A stretch of 64,000 bases of DNA from Armatimonadota bacterium (GCA_016125185.1 WGMG01000004.1:186001-250000); one strand, 5' to 3'; counted from the first letter of the stretch, positions 8,531 through 17,705 are shown. Notes: a model not told the origin generated them from the letters alone. Made by a program: numbers and translations.

Positions 8531-10060
8531 CTAATCCACCGCGTCGCGGCTCGCCAGATCGAAGTCATACACGCCCAGCAGATCACTCGCCGACATCGAA
8601 CCCAACCCATTCAGCCGCGAGACCGTCGCCGCGACATCGGCGCCGTCCGGCAAGGCAATCCCGCCCAGCAGATTCCACTTGTGGTCCAATATCCCCACCA
8701 GGTTCGCGGTTGTATTGCGAGCGTGCCCGCCTGGATACATCACAAAGCCTGAGTCCAGCACGGTTCCATCCGAAAGTGTCACCACCATCGAGGTCGGAAT
8801 GCCGTCGGGGTACTTCGCATCGTACTCCGGGCCGCCATGCTCGAACGAAACCTTCTCCATCAGCGCTCGCGTCGCAGGGTTGTGCAAAGCTTCCTTGCCG
8901 TAATCGATCGGAGCCAGCATCAACGCCTTCCACAAATCGTCGGTCGATGAAGCCGACGGCGCAAGCTCGGACGCCTTTCGAAGCAAGGTCGAGACGATAT
9001 ACACCATCGAGTGATCGGCTGACTGCCTTGTGTGAGGGTCGCGCTTGGCCGGGTCGCCGATGATCCCGAATGCCGGTTCATACGCCTTGATGACGATCGA
9101 CTTGGTTTGAGCAACAAAACCTGGGTTGGCGAACCACAAATCCAAAGCTCCCTGTAACGCCCCCGCCGACTGATGCTCGTAAAGCCCGAGCTTGAAGTGC
9201 ATCCCCATGACGGCAAAGTCGTCGCCCGAGTGCGAAAAGTGCAGATCAAACGGCGAATCGCCAGATGTCTTGACGAACTGCCGGAACATCGACTCGGGAT
9301 TGCGGAAGATGTCCTTCGGTCCGATGAATCCGCGCAACGCCCGCTTCGCGCACAGCACCGCCGCCTCAGCCGAGATCGCCGCCGAGGCGCCCTTCGAGTC
9401 GCTCAACTGCTTACCGGCGCGGATGGCTCGCCACGGAATGTAGTGGGCGACGAACATGCCGATCGCGCTTTCCACCTGCTCCGGCGTACCACCGTGCAGA
9501 GCCACGTACACCGCCGCCGAGGCAATCGCCCCATGCACCACATGGTCGATCTTATAGGTTTTGAGGCTAAAAACTTCTGCTAATCGACCACGAATCTCGT
9601 CGACCAGCACCATCGCTCGCAGGGCCGTCGCGCCGTCGAGGCCGCGCTCCTGACACGCGGCGATGACGACGGGATAGTAGTCGTTGTGGCCAAACTCGCC
9701 CGCTGTATGACCTAACTTGGGATTAAAGCCGAAGTTCGTCCCGTTGCTGTCCCACTCACGCTCGGCCGAACTGTTGGCGACTACCGCCTTCTCAGCCTTC
9801 ACTCGGGCTGAAGATCCGAACACCGTCGAACCTCCCGAATCGGGATAGTCCAGCGCCTCGGCGCGAAGGAGGGTTGGCGCATTGGTCTGGAGGGCCAGGG
9901 CCGAGGCTCCGCAGAGCACGGCGTCGGTGTGGAACATCCGCGTGCGCTCCAGGACCGCCGCCGATGGGCCGTCGCCGAGCTGGCCAGAAAGAAAATCGAC
10001 GGCAAATTGGCCGATGCCGAGAGCCTGGTTGGTGTTTCGTCCAAGAACGACTGTGTTCAC
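8531..10060 (-). CDS. MmgE/PrpD family protein (2-methylcitrate dehydratase-like)
   Basis: The 509-residue protein shows the MmgE/PrpD fold of cofactor-independent dehydratases. Recognisable elements are the N-terminal helix with FAVDFLSGQLGD, the HNDYYPVVIAACQERG segment, YKIDHVVHGAIASAAVYVALHGGT, and the C-terminal VVTLSDGTVLDSG followed by YPGGHARN, which is the usual lid region. Known members act on 2-methylcitrate, cis-aconitate or related acids. No prpB or prpC neighbours are present, so the substrate is open. Translation begins at GTG 10060 with a TAAACT box 8 bases before it. The gene is convergent with the preceding plus-strand gene. Confidence 0.85.
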   Translation of the reverse strand: MNTVVLGRNTNQALGIGQFAVDFLSGQLGDGPSAAVLERTRMFHTDAVLCGASALALQTNAPTLLRAEALDYPDSGGSTVFGSSARVKAEKAVVANSSAEREWDSNGTNFGFNPKLGHTAGEFGHNDYYPVVIAACQERGLDGATALRAMVLVDEIRGRLAEVFSLKTYKIDHVVHGAIASAAVYVALHGGTPEQVESAIGMFVAHYIPWRAIRAGKQLSDSKGASAAISAEAAVLCAKRALRGFIGPKDIFRNPESMFRQFVKTSGDSPFDLHFSHSGDDFAVMGMHFKLGLYEHQSAGALQGALDLWFANPGFVAQTKSIVIKAYEPAFGIIGDPAKRDPHTRQSADHSMVYIVSTLLRKASELAPSASSTDDLWKALMLAPIDYGKEALHNPATRALMEKVSFEHGGPEYDAKYPDGIPTSMVVTLSDGTVLDSGFVMYPGGHARNTTANLVGILDHKWNLLGGIALPDGADVAATVSRLNGLGSMSASDLLGVYDFDLASRDAVD

Positions 10061-10075
10061 AATTCCAAAGTTTAC

Positions 10076-10747
10076 TTAGGAATCGAGCAGGCTCGTATCG
10101 TCCAGAGCCCGGATGAACACGGTGACGATTGTCGAAGAGGCCGTCTTAACCGCGCTAAGCGTGGTGACGGTCAAGAATTCGGAGCCGTCTTTGCGAACTC
10201 CAGAAGTACCATAGTGGTCGCCCATTCGCCGCTTGCTTGGGTTCGACATGTAGCGGGCGCGATGCCGCACATGCACGCCGTGAAAACGCTTGGGGACCAG
10301 GAGCGCGACGGATTGGCCGTTAAGCTCCAGGTGGCCGTAGCCGAACAGGCGTTCCGCCTCTTCGTTCGCATATTCGATGATGCCTTGCTCGTTGATGAGC
10401 ATGATGGCGTCGGGAGCCGAACTCAGCACCCGCTTCAGAAGGTCGAGGGTGGCCTTTGCCGTGTCGGCGACCTTCGCCTTCTGCGCCAACTCCTGGGTCA
10501 GTCGCTCGTTCTCGCGACGAAGCTCGTCCAGAGAGTGGCTGGCCTTATCACGCATAAAATTCGCAACAAGCTCGGTCCGACTGTGCTGACCGCTCTTGCC
10601 GCGAATACGCCCCCAATAAGTGCCGACCGTCGCGACACTGATCCCAAGTTTCTGCGCAATGCCTGCGTCCGTGAGCCCCTTTGCGGCCAGCACCAGTATT
10701 TGCCGTTCGCGGTTGCTCAGTACACCAGACTCTTCGGACTGATTCAT
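10076..10747 (-). CDS. LuxR-type HTH regulator with a C-terminal PAS domain
   Basis: The protein of 223 residues begins with a LuxR/FixJ helix-turn-helix (LSNRERQILVLAAKGL and GISVATVGTYWGRIRGKSG, about residues 9-55). A coiled-coil-like segment (LDELRRENERLTQELAQKAK) follows, then a PAS domain (about residues 105-210) with APDAIMLINEQGIIEYAN. This order, DNA-binding domain first and sensor second, is the reverse of most LuxR regulators. The PAS domain probably senses a small ligand or redox state in the cytoplasm. The ATG at 10747 has AAGG upstream; an in-frame ATG at 10762 is an alternative. Targets are unknown. Confidence 0.8.
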   Translation of the reverse strand: MNQSEESGVLSNRERQILVLAAKGLTDAGIAQKLGISVATVGTYWGRIRGKSGQHSRTELVANFMRDKASHSLDELRRENERLTQELAQKAKVADTAKATLDLLKRVLSSAPDAIMLINEQGIIEYANEEAERLFGYGHLELNGQSVALLVPKRFHGVHVRHRARYMSNPSKRRMGDHYGTSGVRKDGSEFLTVTTLSAVKTASSTIVTVFIRALDDTSLLDS

Positions 10748-10787
10748 CCTTACAGTTAGCATACTGTTTGTCGGCTGATTATGTCGC

Positions 10788-10818
10788 AAAAAAGGTCCGA
10801 ATCGGGGGGATTCGGACC
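10788..10818 (-). terminator. Rho-independent terminator of the M48 protease gene
   Basis: On the minus strand a perfect 10-bp stem (GGTCCGAATC/GATTCGGACC) with a 5-base C loop is followed directly by six Ts. It lies 25 bases beyond the protease stop codon. Confidence 0.9.
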
Positions 10819-10842
10819 TGGTACGGAATAGGGTTAGCTTCC

Positions 10843-12681
10843 CTAGGGGTCGGGTAAGCGAACCGGGCAGACCGTGATTCCTGCGATTTTGCCATCCTTG
10901 ATGAACACGCCGAAGTTGACTCCTGGGAAGTACGTCCACTCTTCGATGGCGGCATCGCGAACCAAACTTCGTGAGATTCCGGCGGCGGGGTCGAGGAACT
11001 TGCTAAAGTCGTCTACCGACATTCCGACCTTTGCGTGGAAGGCACCGTTAACCGTGCGGTCCTGCGCCACGATGTCGATCGAAGCACCCGGCGTGTAGCT
11101 CGTGATTCGTAAAAGTTCCTCAGTCTGTACGCCGCCCTGGTTGCGGCTGTCGGTGATGACCGAGAATGCGCCGCTATTCCAAATGTACTCCTTCATACCG
11201 TTGTACGACTCGTTGTAGCGGTTGGCGTTTTCGGCCTTGCCCAACGCATTCACGACATCCTCGATTGGGTCCAACATCTTGAACGTGTTGCTTCCTTGGG
11301 TTAGCGAGAGGACGTTAGCCAGGTAGGTCGGCGCGGCTTTGATATCGCGAATTTGGAGCCCGAACTTGGTACAAATCTTCGGATAGTTATCCAGAGCCTT
11401 GTCGTAACCCATCGCTCCCTTGGGGACCCGGATGAGATAGGTGTACAGGACCTGCTCTACCTTCAGGGCGTCACCCTTGAACTCGTCCCCTGGCACCTGC
11501 TGGCCCAGGTTCACGGCCAAGTACGGGTTGTACTTGTTCGAGTCGCGTTGCGCATCGACCATCGTTCGAACCGCCTCGCTGACGTTGCCCGCCCGCTGGT
11601 AGCCAAGCGCCATGTTGTTGGCGATGCGAAGCTTGTCGGTCTCGGTCATTGCCTTTGCAAACGCGGCTTTCAGGTCCTTGATGCCTTCCTGCAGGTTTTC
11701 CGGTTTACCATCCGGGTCGAGGATCAGGGCTAGTCCCTGAAGCTCTAGCGACTCCTCGCGAGCGGGATCGGCGTCGAAAGCGGCCTTCACGTGGGTGAGG
11801 GCAATCAGATAGTTGGCTTGGTCACCCTCGGTCATCACACCGGCACGGCTGCCCCACTCCGGCATTGCCAAGAGTGGGCCGAAGTCCGGCACATACCAGC
11901 TCTGGACGACGTTCTGAGCGACGTTCGAATAGTAGTTCAGGAGCGCGGCACTGGCAGCGTTGTACTTGCTTTGGTAGAACTTTGGCTCCTGAGCGATGGC
12001 CTTATCGAAGGAGCGCATCGCGGGAAGATACATGCGTGCATCCATGTACGCCTCGCCGTCTTGGAACGAAACCATCGACCGCAGGACCAGGCTGTTGGAG
12101 CCCACCGCAGCGGCTCGTCGAGCGGTGTCGGCGTGGTCGCCAAGCACCTTTTCGCTACCCGGCCAATCCTTCGAGGATTCGCCGAGTTTGAAGAGCATAT
12201 CGACCATATCCTTGCGGCTGTAGCCTGCCTTTTCGAGCGCGATCGCGCCGGTGGCGTCGGCTTCGTATTCCTGCTGGCGGGTAAAGATCAGCGCCAAATC
12301 GTCCGTCTTGTAGCTCTTGCCGAGGTGCCCCTTGGCGAGGTGTGAAAGCTCGTGGGCGACCACGGCGCGGACCATGCGGATGTCCTTCATGAAGTCCAGA
12401 AGTCCGGTGTAGACCGTCATCTTCGCTCGCGGCTTTTGGTCCTTTGGACCGCTCGGGTCAAATTCGTAGCTGGCGTTGGCGTTGACTTCTTTCTTGTCGA
12501 CGACCACGCACTTGATCGGGTAGGTGAACCGAGGGTCTTCTGGCAGGTACGGCTTCAGTTCGTCCACCATCTTCTGCAGGTCTTCGACCGTGAACTTTTG
12601 TTGTCGTCCACCGGCGAGACTAAACGACGAGAGGACGAAAAACGCCGCCCCAACGGCGATGATTCGAGTTGCTTTTTTCAT
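10843..12681 (-). CDS. Secreted or periplasmic M48 family zinc metalloprotease
   Basis: The 612-residue protein starts with a signal peptide (MKKATRIIAVGAAFFVLSSF, then SLAGG). The protease motif VAHELSHLAKGH (about residue 105) supplies HExxH, and QEYEADATGAIALEKAGY (about residue 150) supplies the third zinc ligand Glu with the typical M48 EADxxG pattern. The remaining 400 residues are helical, with tetratricopeptide-like character, as in BepA-type M48 proteins that maintain the outer membrane. The ATG at 12681 is chosen for the signal peptide; ATGs further upstream only add polar residues. A strong terminator follows the gene. Substrate is unknown. Confidence 0.85.
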   Translation of the reverse strand: MKKATRIIAVGAAFFVLSSFSLAGGRQQKFTVEDLQKMVDELKPYLPEDPRFTYPIKCVVVDKKEVNANASYEFDPSGPKDQKPRAKMTVYTGLLDFMKDIRMVRAVVAHELSHLAKGHLGKSYKTDDLALIFTRQQEYEADATGAIALEKAGYSRKDMVDMLFKLGESSKDWPGSEKVLGDHADTARRAAAVGSNSLVLRSMVSFQDGEAYMDARMYLPAMRSFDKAIAQEPKFYQSKYNAASAALLNYYSNVAQNVVQSWYVPDFGPLLAMPEWGSRAGVMTEGDQANYLIALTHVKAAFDADPAREESLELQGLALILDPDGKPENLQEGIKDLKAAFAKAMTETDKLRIANNMALGYQRAGNVSEAVRTMVDAQRDSNKYNPYLAVNLGQQVPGDEFKGDALKVEQVLYTYLIRVPKGAMGYDKALDNYPKICTKFGLQIRDIKAAPTYLANVLSLTQGSNTFKMLDPIEDVVNALGKAENANRYNESYNGMKEYIWNSGAFSVITDSRNQGGVQTEELLRITSYTPGASIDIVAQDRTVNGAFHAKVGMSVDDFSKFLDPAAGISRSLVRDAAIEEWTYFPGVNFGVFIKDGKIAGITVCPVRLPDP

Positions 12682-12854
12682 GAGCCCTGTACTTTGTGGC
12701 ATCTTGCCTAATTCCAGAGGTATCCAACGAACGACCATCCAAATCGTTTCATTTCACACTCGGGACTTAACAGCAAGGTAGCAGATTTATCAGGATAATG
12801 GTAGAGGAAAGCTTCCTTTGTTACCAACTACAAAGGCGTTGTTGGAAGTCCCCT

Positions 12855-14021
12855 ATGAAGTCACGTTACGTCATTCTCGGCGCTGGAATGCAGGGCACTG
12901 CCGCTGCATACGACCTCGCGAAACATGCCGACCCCGGTTCGATCACGTTGGCCGACGCGAGCCTCGACCAAGCCAAGAAGTCGGCGAATCGAGTCAATGA
13001 TCTGCTCGGAACCAACCTCTGTCAACCAACGACCGCAAACGCGCTCGATGCCGATTCTCTATCGGCCCTATTAGCAGATGCTGATGTGCTTCTCAGTTGC
13101 GTTCCGTATTGGATGCATCCGAAAATCGCCGACGTAGCAATCGCTACGAATACTCACATGCTGGACCTAGGTGGTAACACCGAGGTCACCCGCGAAACGT
13201 TGGCCAAAGACGAAGTTGCGAAGGCCGCAGGCATAACCCTGATCCCCGATTGCGGACTCGCGCCCGGGTTTGTCAATAGCCTCGGCATGTGGCTGGTGGA
13301 GAACCTCGACGAGTGCGAGACGATTAAGCTATATTGCGGCGTGCTACCCCAGCATCCGGTGCCGCCGCTGAACTACAAACTGACCTTTAACGTGGAAGGA
13401 TTGGTCACTGAATATGACTACAGCGCGGTCGTTTTGCGGGCCGGACAGATTCAGATGGTCCCTACCCTGACCGAATTGGAGAAGCTCGATGTCGAGGGAC
13501 TCGGCGAAATGGAGGCGTTCGTCACGTCGGGTGGAACCAGCATGGCGCCGTACTCCATGCAGGGTCGCGTACAGAACTACGAATACAAAACCATCCGCTT
13601 CCCAGGCCACTGTTACGCCATGCGACTGTACAAGGATTTCGGATTGTGGCGGGAGGATGAGGTGGAAGTTCGCGGCGTCAAGGTGCGGCCGAAGGACGTT
13701 TGGTGCCGTGTATTCGGCGAGGAGCTTGGCAAGATCAAAGACGTCGACCAATGCGCGGTGCGCGCCGTCGGCATCGGTACCCGAGCAGGGAAGAAGGTGA
13801 AACTCCAGATCGACGTCCTCGACAAACAGTGCGAAGACACCGGCTTCACGGCGATGGAGCGACTGACTGGCTTCTCACTGGCGACCTATGCAGTGGATGT
13901 CGCAAATGGACAAATGCCGACCGGGGCTCTCCGGTACGAAATGGCGATGAAGGGCACCCGTTTCGTTGACGAAATCCAGCGGCGGGGAATCCACCTGAAG
14001 TTCAGCGAAGAAGCGATGTAG
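12855..14021 (+). CDS. Saccharopine dehydrogenase family oxidoreductase (lysine 6-dehydrogenase-like)
   Basis: The 388-residue protein opens with a Rossmann fold, YVILGAGMQGTAAAYDLAK (residues 4-22), with the GAGxxG dinucleotide signature. LLSCVPYWMHPKIADVAI, MLDLGGNTEVTRE and DCGLAPGFVN follow the pattern of saccharopine and lysine 6-dehydrogenases, which interconvert lysine-derived imines using NAD(P). The ATG at 12855 removes 19 upstream residues that do not fit the fold. A 17-19-bp inverted repeat at the 3' end terminates transcription. The exact substrate cannot be told by eye, and no lysine genes are nearby. Confidence 0.8.
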   Translation: MKSRYVILGAGMQGTAAAYDLAKHADPGSITLADASLDQAKKSANRVNDLLGTNLCQPTTANALDADSLSALLADADVLLSCVPYWMHPKIADVAIATNTHMLDLGGNTEVTRETLAKDEVAKAAGITLIPDCGLAPGFVNSLGMWLVENLDECETIKLYCGVLPQHPVPPLNYKLTFNVEGLVTEYDYSAVVLRAGQIQMVPTLTELEKLDVEGLGEMEAFVTSGGTSMAPYSMQGRVQNYEYKTIRFPGHCYAMRLYKDFGLWREDEVEVRGVKVRPKDVWCRVFGEELGKIKDVDQCAVRAVGIGTRAGKKVKLQIDVLDKQCEDTGFTAMERLTGFSLATYAVDVANGQMPTGALRYEMAMKGTRFVDEIQRRGIHLKFSEEAM

Positions 14022-14059
14022 TTTGGAGTTGGGAGAATCCATTCTCCCAACTCCAAACT
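14020..14059. terminator. Bidirectional hairpin between convergent genes
   Basis: The arms at 14020-14038 and 14041-14059 are perfect complements (AGTTTGGAGTTGGGAGAAT and its reverse complement), separated by CC. The hairpin begins inside the stop codon of the dehydrogenase gene and ends three bases before the stop of the thioredoxin-like gene, so it can serve both strands. Confidence 0.85.
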
Positions 14060-14061
14060 AA

Positions 14062-14592
14062 CTAGCCAGGCGCGTTCGCCTTTAGCCATGCCCCGATCTT
14101 TTCGCGGTTAGTCTTGTTGATTTTCTTCGCGCCAACCTCGAGCATCTTCATAAAGTGCGCGACCTCAGCCGGTTGAGCCGGGTAGCCGGTGTTGCTCGAG
14201 GTGTCGCCCTCCTTGGCAAACGAGTTGATGACCGGCTTGCCCGTCTTGGCATCAATGATCACCATGAACGGCAGGCCCGCCTTTTCGCTTCCCCATTTGT
14301 TCATCAGCTCGATGGCGCCCTGGTTCTCGTCGGCCTTATGCTTCGGGTCTTCCAGAACCGTGAAATGAACCACTTCCAGGCCGTTTGTCACCATCTTGCC
14401 TTCGTCGGTCTTCTCCAAAAAGTCGTCCAGCTTGTGGCACCAGCCACACCAAGATGCATGGAAGATTACGAGCACATTCTTACCGCTTTTGCGCGCATCG
14501 GCCGAAGCCTTGGCTAGCAATTCTTTAGCGGTCGGAGCGGCCACGCTGAGGCCAGCCACGAGGACGAGAGCGATCGACGAAAAGAGCTTCAT
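14062..14592 (-). CDS. Secreted thioredoxin-fold protein
   Basis: The 176-residue protein has a signal peptide (MKLFSSIALVLVAGLSVAAP) and a thioredoxin-like domain with HASWCGWCHKLDDFL, whose CGWC is the redox-active CxxC. This resembles DUF255/thioredoxin_7-type periplasmic proteins more than DsbA. It probably reduces or isomerises disulfides in the envelope. The ATG at 14592 is preferred to the in-frame ATG two codons earlier, because a TATCCT box ends six bases before it, which predicts an mRNA starting at or next to this codon. Confidence 0.8.
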   Translation of the reverse strand: MKLFSSIALVLVAGLSVAAPTAKELLAKASADARKSGKNVLVIFHASWCGWCHKLDDFLEKTDEGKMVTNGLEVVHFTVLEDPKHKADENQGAIELMNKWGSEKAGLPFMVIIDAKTGKPVINSFAKEGDTSSNTGYPAQPAEVAHFMKMLEVGAKKINKTNREKIGAWLKANAPG

Positions 14593-14598
14593 GCCCAT

Positions 14599-14604
14599 AG
14601 GATA
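14599..14604 (-). promoter_or_regulatory. -10 element of a predicted leaderless promoter (TATCCT)
   Basis: TATCCT, 6 bases before the ATG of the thioredoxin-like gene. No Shine-Dalgarno sequence is present. Confidence 0.45.
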
Positions 14605-14610
14605 CGCGCG

Positions 14611-15267
14611 TTACGCCTGCTTTTTCTTCTTCAAAAGCACGAAAGCCACCTGGTTGGCGAGTTTCCCGCACCCCTTCTCGGTCAGATGGATGCCGTCCGG
14701 CGTGTAGCAGTCGCGGGTCGTGATCACTTGTCGCGCGTCGATGACCGGAAGGCCTTGCTTGGTTGCGAAGGCTCGGAGGATCGGCGGGAGCAAGCGGTTG
14801 ACGTTGTCGCACTGCGTGTCATTGCCGATCAGACCGCCCTCGGCTTTGGGGAGCAAGCGCGGCGGAATCAGGATATAAATCTTGGGGTGGCTGGGCAGGT
14901 CATGGTAGCTCTTCACCATCTTGTCCAGGTCGGTGGGAAGCTGGCTGGCGTGCTCCCAGTTGCGCGGGGCGCCATCGTTGGTGCCACCCATGATGAGCAC
15001 GATATTCGGCTGGAATTCCAGCGATTTCTTGTACTCATCGGTCTTCATGATCGGCGGGAGCCAGTCGAGGTTCATCAGCGTCGCGCCCGTGTGGCCAAAG
15101 TTCTCGACCTCATATCCGCCGCCCAACCGAAAGCCCAACGCTGCCGGGTAGCTGGATTTCGCCCGAACCGGCTCAGGAAGGCCATAGCCAAAGGTGATCG
15201 AGTCGCCGACGCAGGCAACCTTCAGGACGGGCGGGGCAAGCGCCAAAGCCAAAACAAGCGAGACCAT
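14611..15267 (-). CDS. Secreted SGNH/GDSL-type esterase or lipase
   Basis: This 218-residue hydrolase has a short signal peptide (MVSLVLALALAPPVLK). All family blocks are visible: block I VACVGDSITFGYG with the nucleophile Ser, block II with the Gly of NFGHTGATL, block III IMGGTNDG, and block V CYTPDGIHLTEKG with the catalytic Asp and His. It resembles the acyl-hydrolases used on acetylated sugars or lipids. It is read in the same direction as the thioredoxin-like gene, 18 bases apart, but each has its own -10-like box. A Lys-rich tail (KKKKQA) ends the protein. Confidence 0.87.
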   Translation of the reverse strand: MVSLVLALALAPPVLKVACVGDSITFGYGLPEPVRAKSSYPAALGFRLGGGYEVENFGHTGATLMNLDWLPPIMKTDEYKKSLEFQPNIVLIMGGTNDGAPRNWEHASQLPTDLDKMVKSYHDLPSHPKIYILIPPRLLPKAEGGLIGNDTQCDNVNRLLPPILRAFATKQGLPVIDARQVITTRDCYTPDGIHLTEKGCGKLANQVAFVLLKKKKQA

Positions 15268-15273
15268 AGGTGT

Positions 15274-15279
15274 AGTGTA
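15274..15279 (-). promoter_or_regulatory. -10 element of a predicted leaderless promoter (TACACT)
   Basis: TACACT, 6 bases before the ATG of the SGNH hydrolase gene, with no Shine-Dalgarno sequence between. Confidence 0.45.
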
Positions 15280-15303
15280 CGAGCAAGAACTAGGCCGGTT
15301 CGC

Positions 15304-16503
15304 CTACGCGGGACTTCTTTCTGGCGAGATTCGCTCGCGCAGGTCGTGAAAAAGATCCTCGGCCGTAGCGGTCGGAAGCATGACCTCCCGCTCCGAATCC
15401 GTCGCTCGTCGCAAAACTAGGCGGATGACCTTTCGCAGGGGATTATCTTTGCGACGAAGCAAATCGAAGATGTCGTCGTAACTCCAAAAATGCCCCCAAT
15501 CCTCCAATCGCACTTCAGCGATGTCGGTAAGCGGAATGGATTCGGCCCAATCACGCGAGTCAACCGGAGTTCGCAGGTAGAGCTTGTCTCCGACGAGGCA
15601 GATCGGTCCAAGAATCGGCTTGGAAGATTGGTTTTCCAGGGCGACCTCGAAGGCTTGGGTCAAGGGAATGCTCGAAACGGCGACCATTGGCGACCAAAAC
15701 TGTAATATCGCACTGAAGAAAAGAAAATTTATGACGATTTGAACGGAGCGTTCCTTCAAGTGGACGTCGGTGATCAACATGCAGACGATGAACGCGAGGG
15801 TGAAGACGAGTCCGCTGACCAAGACCGGCCAGAATCGGGTTTTGCTCAGAACCTGCCGGGGCGATGGCTGCGGTCTCGTCTTCACCCGCAGAGCTGGCCG
15901 ACCTCGCTCCATCGCTGACTGGCAAATCTCAAGCCACGTCTTTTGCTCCCATTCGGTTCGAAAAACCAAGAGGACGCTCTTCGACGGATCGGCTTCGTGA
16001 AGCAAGAGCACCCAGGTGAGCTTTGTATTGGCGTCGATCGCCTGTTTGGGCAGGGTTGCATTAGGTGACTTTTTCACTTGATCCCACCGGCCACGCGGCC
16101 CGCCAAAGTAGACGTTGTCGATCTCGCCGAACTTCAGGTTTCGACGCGTTGTTGGGAAGGACGTCACCCCAATCCAGTCTTCTCCCAACGCGACCCATCC
16201 ATCGACGGTCGGTGCGACATGCACGATCGGCTCTCCGAATTCGCTTAACTGATCCGTGTACCTTGACCGACTCTGGAACTCGCGCCGAAGGGGGATGATC
16301 AGCATCAAGGTCAGTGAAATGATAAATCCCAGAAACGCTGGCGAGAGCACGACGAGGCCGCCGATTCGATGGTCGAAGAAAGTGGCGATCGGAACCAGGA
16401 TCAGTGCGACCGCTCGGCCAAGCGGTTCCACGATCTGCCACCACCGCTCCTGCTTAGAAGGCAACTTCCCGCCCGGCCGCTGGAGGGGAACCCGCCGGGT
16501 CAC
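15304..16503 (-). CDS. Hypothetical membrane protein, paralogue 2 of a tandem pair
   Basis: The 399-residue protein has two hydrophobic hairpins: about residues 28-75 (LGRAVALILVPIATFF and GFIISLTLMLIIPL) and about residues 222-275 (VSGLVFTLAFIVCMLI and VINFLFFSAILQFW). After the first hairpin comes a soluble domain with APTVDGWVALGEDWIGVTS and, later, a C-terminal soluble domain. Layout, length and several phrases match the protein encoded just upstream, so the two are an ancient duplication. They overlap by 4 bases. No catalytic motif is visible and the function is unknown. Confidence 0.75.
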   Translation of the reverse strand: MTRRVPLQRPGGKLPSKQERWWQIVEPLGRAVALILVPIATFFDHRIGGLVVLSPAFLGFIISLTLMLIIPLRREFQSRSRYTDQLSEFGEPIVHVAPTVDGWVALGEDWIGVTSFPTTRRNLKFGEIDNVYFGGPRGRWDQVKKSPNATLPKQAIDANTKLTWVLLLHEADPSKSVLLVFRTEWEQKTWLEICQSAMERGRPALRVKTRPQPSPRQVLSKTRFWPVLVSGLVFTLAFIVCMLITDVHLKERSVQIVINFLFFSAILQFWSPMVAVSSIPLTQAFEVALENQSSKPILGPICLVGDKLYLRTPVDSRDWAESIPLTDIAEVRLEDWGHFWSYDDIFDLLRRKDNPLRKVIRLVLRRATDSEREVMLPTATAEDLFHDLRERISPERSPA

Positions 16504-17597
16504 GCCTTCGCCTCTTGCAATCGCGACATCACTTCGTCGACTCGATCGTTTTCGATTGGATAGGACCGGATTCGGCCTGGCTCGTCTTCGATCTCAAACT
16601 TGAGGGTCGACCATCCGGTCTCCTGCTTCTTGAACAACTTGAAAAGATCCTTCGTCGTGAAATCGCGGAATTGTCGTTCGACTTTTGGGTTGCGAATCTT
16701 TTGCAAGGAAAGCCGTTCGAATCTGGGACTATGCGGAGCATCATTGAGATGAAAAAAGGTCTCGCCGACGATGGGGAAAGGAAGCCGACCGTCTGTGCCC
16801 GCATCGCCTCCTGCCAACCAAACCCATAATCGTTGGACTGCCAGCAACGACTGAGCTTTGATGGTTGTGACACTCGCGATCAGCATCGGGGCAACGAAGA
16901 ACATGACGAATGCAGCGTCGTTGAATTGCGGATGACTGAACGCGAACGCGAATAATGAAAATACCACCAGCAGGTCGATGATCAGAAAGAACCATTTCGG
17001 ACCCTCGGCCTTTGTAAAGGTCTGCCACCAAGTTGGGGAATTCTGCTTTGGTAGTGGCGTCCCTTTGACGAGGTGATCAAACCAGAGTTGGGCCTCCGAT
17101 CTCTTTCGGAGGAAAGCCAAGATGCTTCGACTCGGATCGGTAGGGACGCTGACGTACAGCCATGGTCGTTTGGGAAAACTGCTCCGCAACCGTTCGGGAA
17201 GATCATTCGAGTCCGATTCAATCTGCGAGGATACTCCCATCTGAACTTCAACCTCGTCCACCTTGACTCGCTGCACTCCATATTCGCTCGTCGATTCGGC
17301 GACCCAACCGTCACCGGCCGCGAGCCAACCGAGGGTTGTGGGAGCACAAAACTGAACCCCATCTCCTACGGCCCCGAACGACTGCTTTGCGAGGGCCATG
17401 TTCTCCCGAAATCGCCGGAGCCCAAGATTTGCGATTCCAAGGAAGAGGAGAGAAAGGGAAATTCCGAAAGGGACAACAAACTTGAAAAAGAAACTTAGAC
17501 TGGTGACAACCAACAATCCGAAAACAAGCCAAATTCCGAAGCGGTCAGAGGCGGTCGCGCCGCCCCGTTCCGATTCCGAAAATCCTTTCTGGCTCAC
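16500..17597 (-). CDS. Hypothetical membrane protein, paralogue 1 of a tandem pair
   Basis: The 365-residue protein has the same plan as its downstream neighbour: a membrane hairpin near the N-terminus (WLVFGLLVVTSLSFFF onwards), a soluble domain with APTTLGWLAAGDGWVAEST, a second membrane hairpin (about residues 208-260) and a soluble C-terminus. DPSRSILAFLRKRSEAQLWF here matches DPSKSVLLVFRTEWEQKTWL in the partner. Translation starts at GTG 17597. It diverges from the histidine operon and shares its upstream region. The function is unknown. Confidence 0.75.
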   Translation of the reverse strand: MSQKGFSESERGGATASDRFGIWLVFGLLVVTSLSFFFKFVVPFGISLSLLFLGIANLGLRRFRENMALAKQSFGAVGDGVQFCAPTTLGWLAAGDGWVAESTSEYGVQRVKVDEVEVQMGVSSQIESDSNDLPERLRSSFPKRPWLYVSVPTDPSRSILAFLRKRSEAQLWFDHLVKGTPLPKQNSPTWWQTFTKAEGPKWFFLIIDLLVVFSLFAFAFSHPQFNDAAFVMFFVAPMLIASVTTIKAQSLLAVQRLWVWLAGGDAGTDGRLPFPIVGETFFHLNDAPHSPRFERLSLQKIRNPKVERQFRDFTTKDLFKLFKKQETGWSTLKFEIEDEPGRIRSYPIENDRVDEVMSRLQEAKA

Positions 17598-17654
17598 TGT
17601 CTAAACCCCCGGGTTGCGTCGGCGAACCCCTAAAATGCAATACTTAAATCTCCG

Positions 17655-17705
17655 ATGACCGGTTTCTTCCGACATCATCATCATAGCCACCATCACCACG
17701 CTTAA
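17655..17705 (+). CDS. Histidine operon leader peptide, eight His codons
   Basis: ATG 17655 opens a 16-codon frame reading MTGFFRHHHHSHHHHA and ending in TAA at 17703-17705. Eight of nine consecutive codons (17673-17699) are CAT or CAC apart from one Ser codon. It ends 79 bases before hisG on the same strand. In known his operons a His-rich leader peptide is the sensor of attenuation: a ribosome short of charged tRNA-His stalls on these codons and changes the RNA fold downstream. A TAAAAT -10-like box at 17631-17636 would give a very short leader. No Shine-Dalgarno sequence is seen. A chance origin of this codon run directly before hisG is very unlikely. Confidence 0.88.
   Translation: MTGFFRHHHHSHHHHA

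Noticed and set aside
8531..10060. Methylcitrate pathway operon
   Set aside because: Only the MmgE/PrpD-like gene is present; no methylcitrate synthase or lyase nearby.
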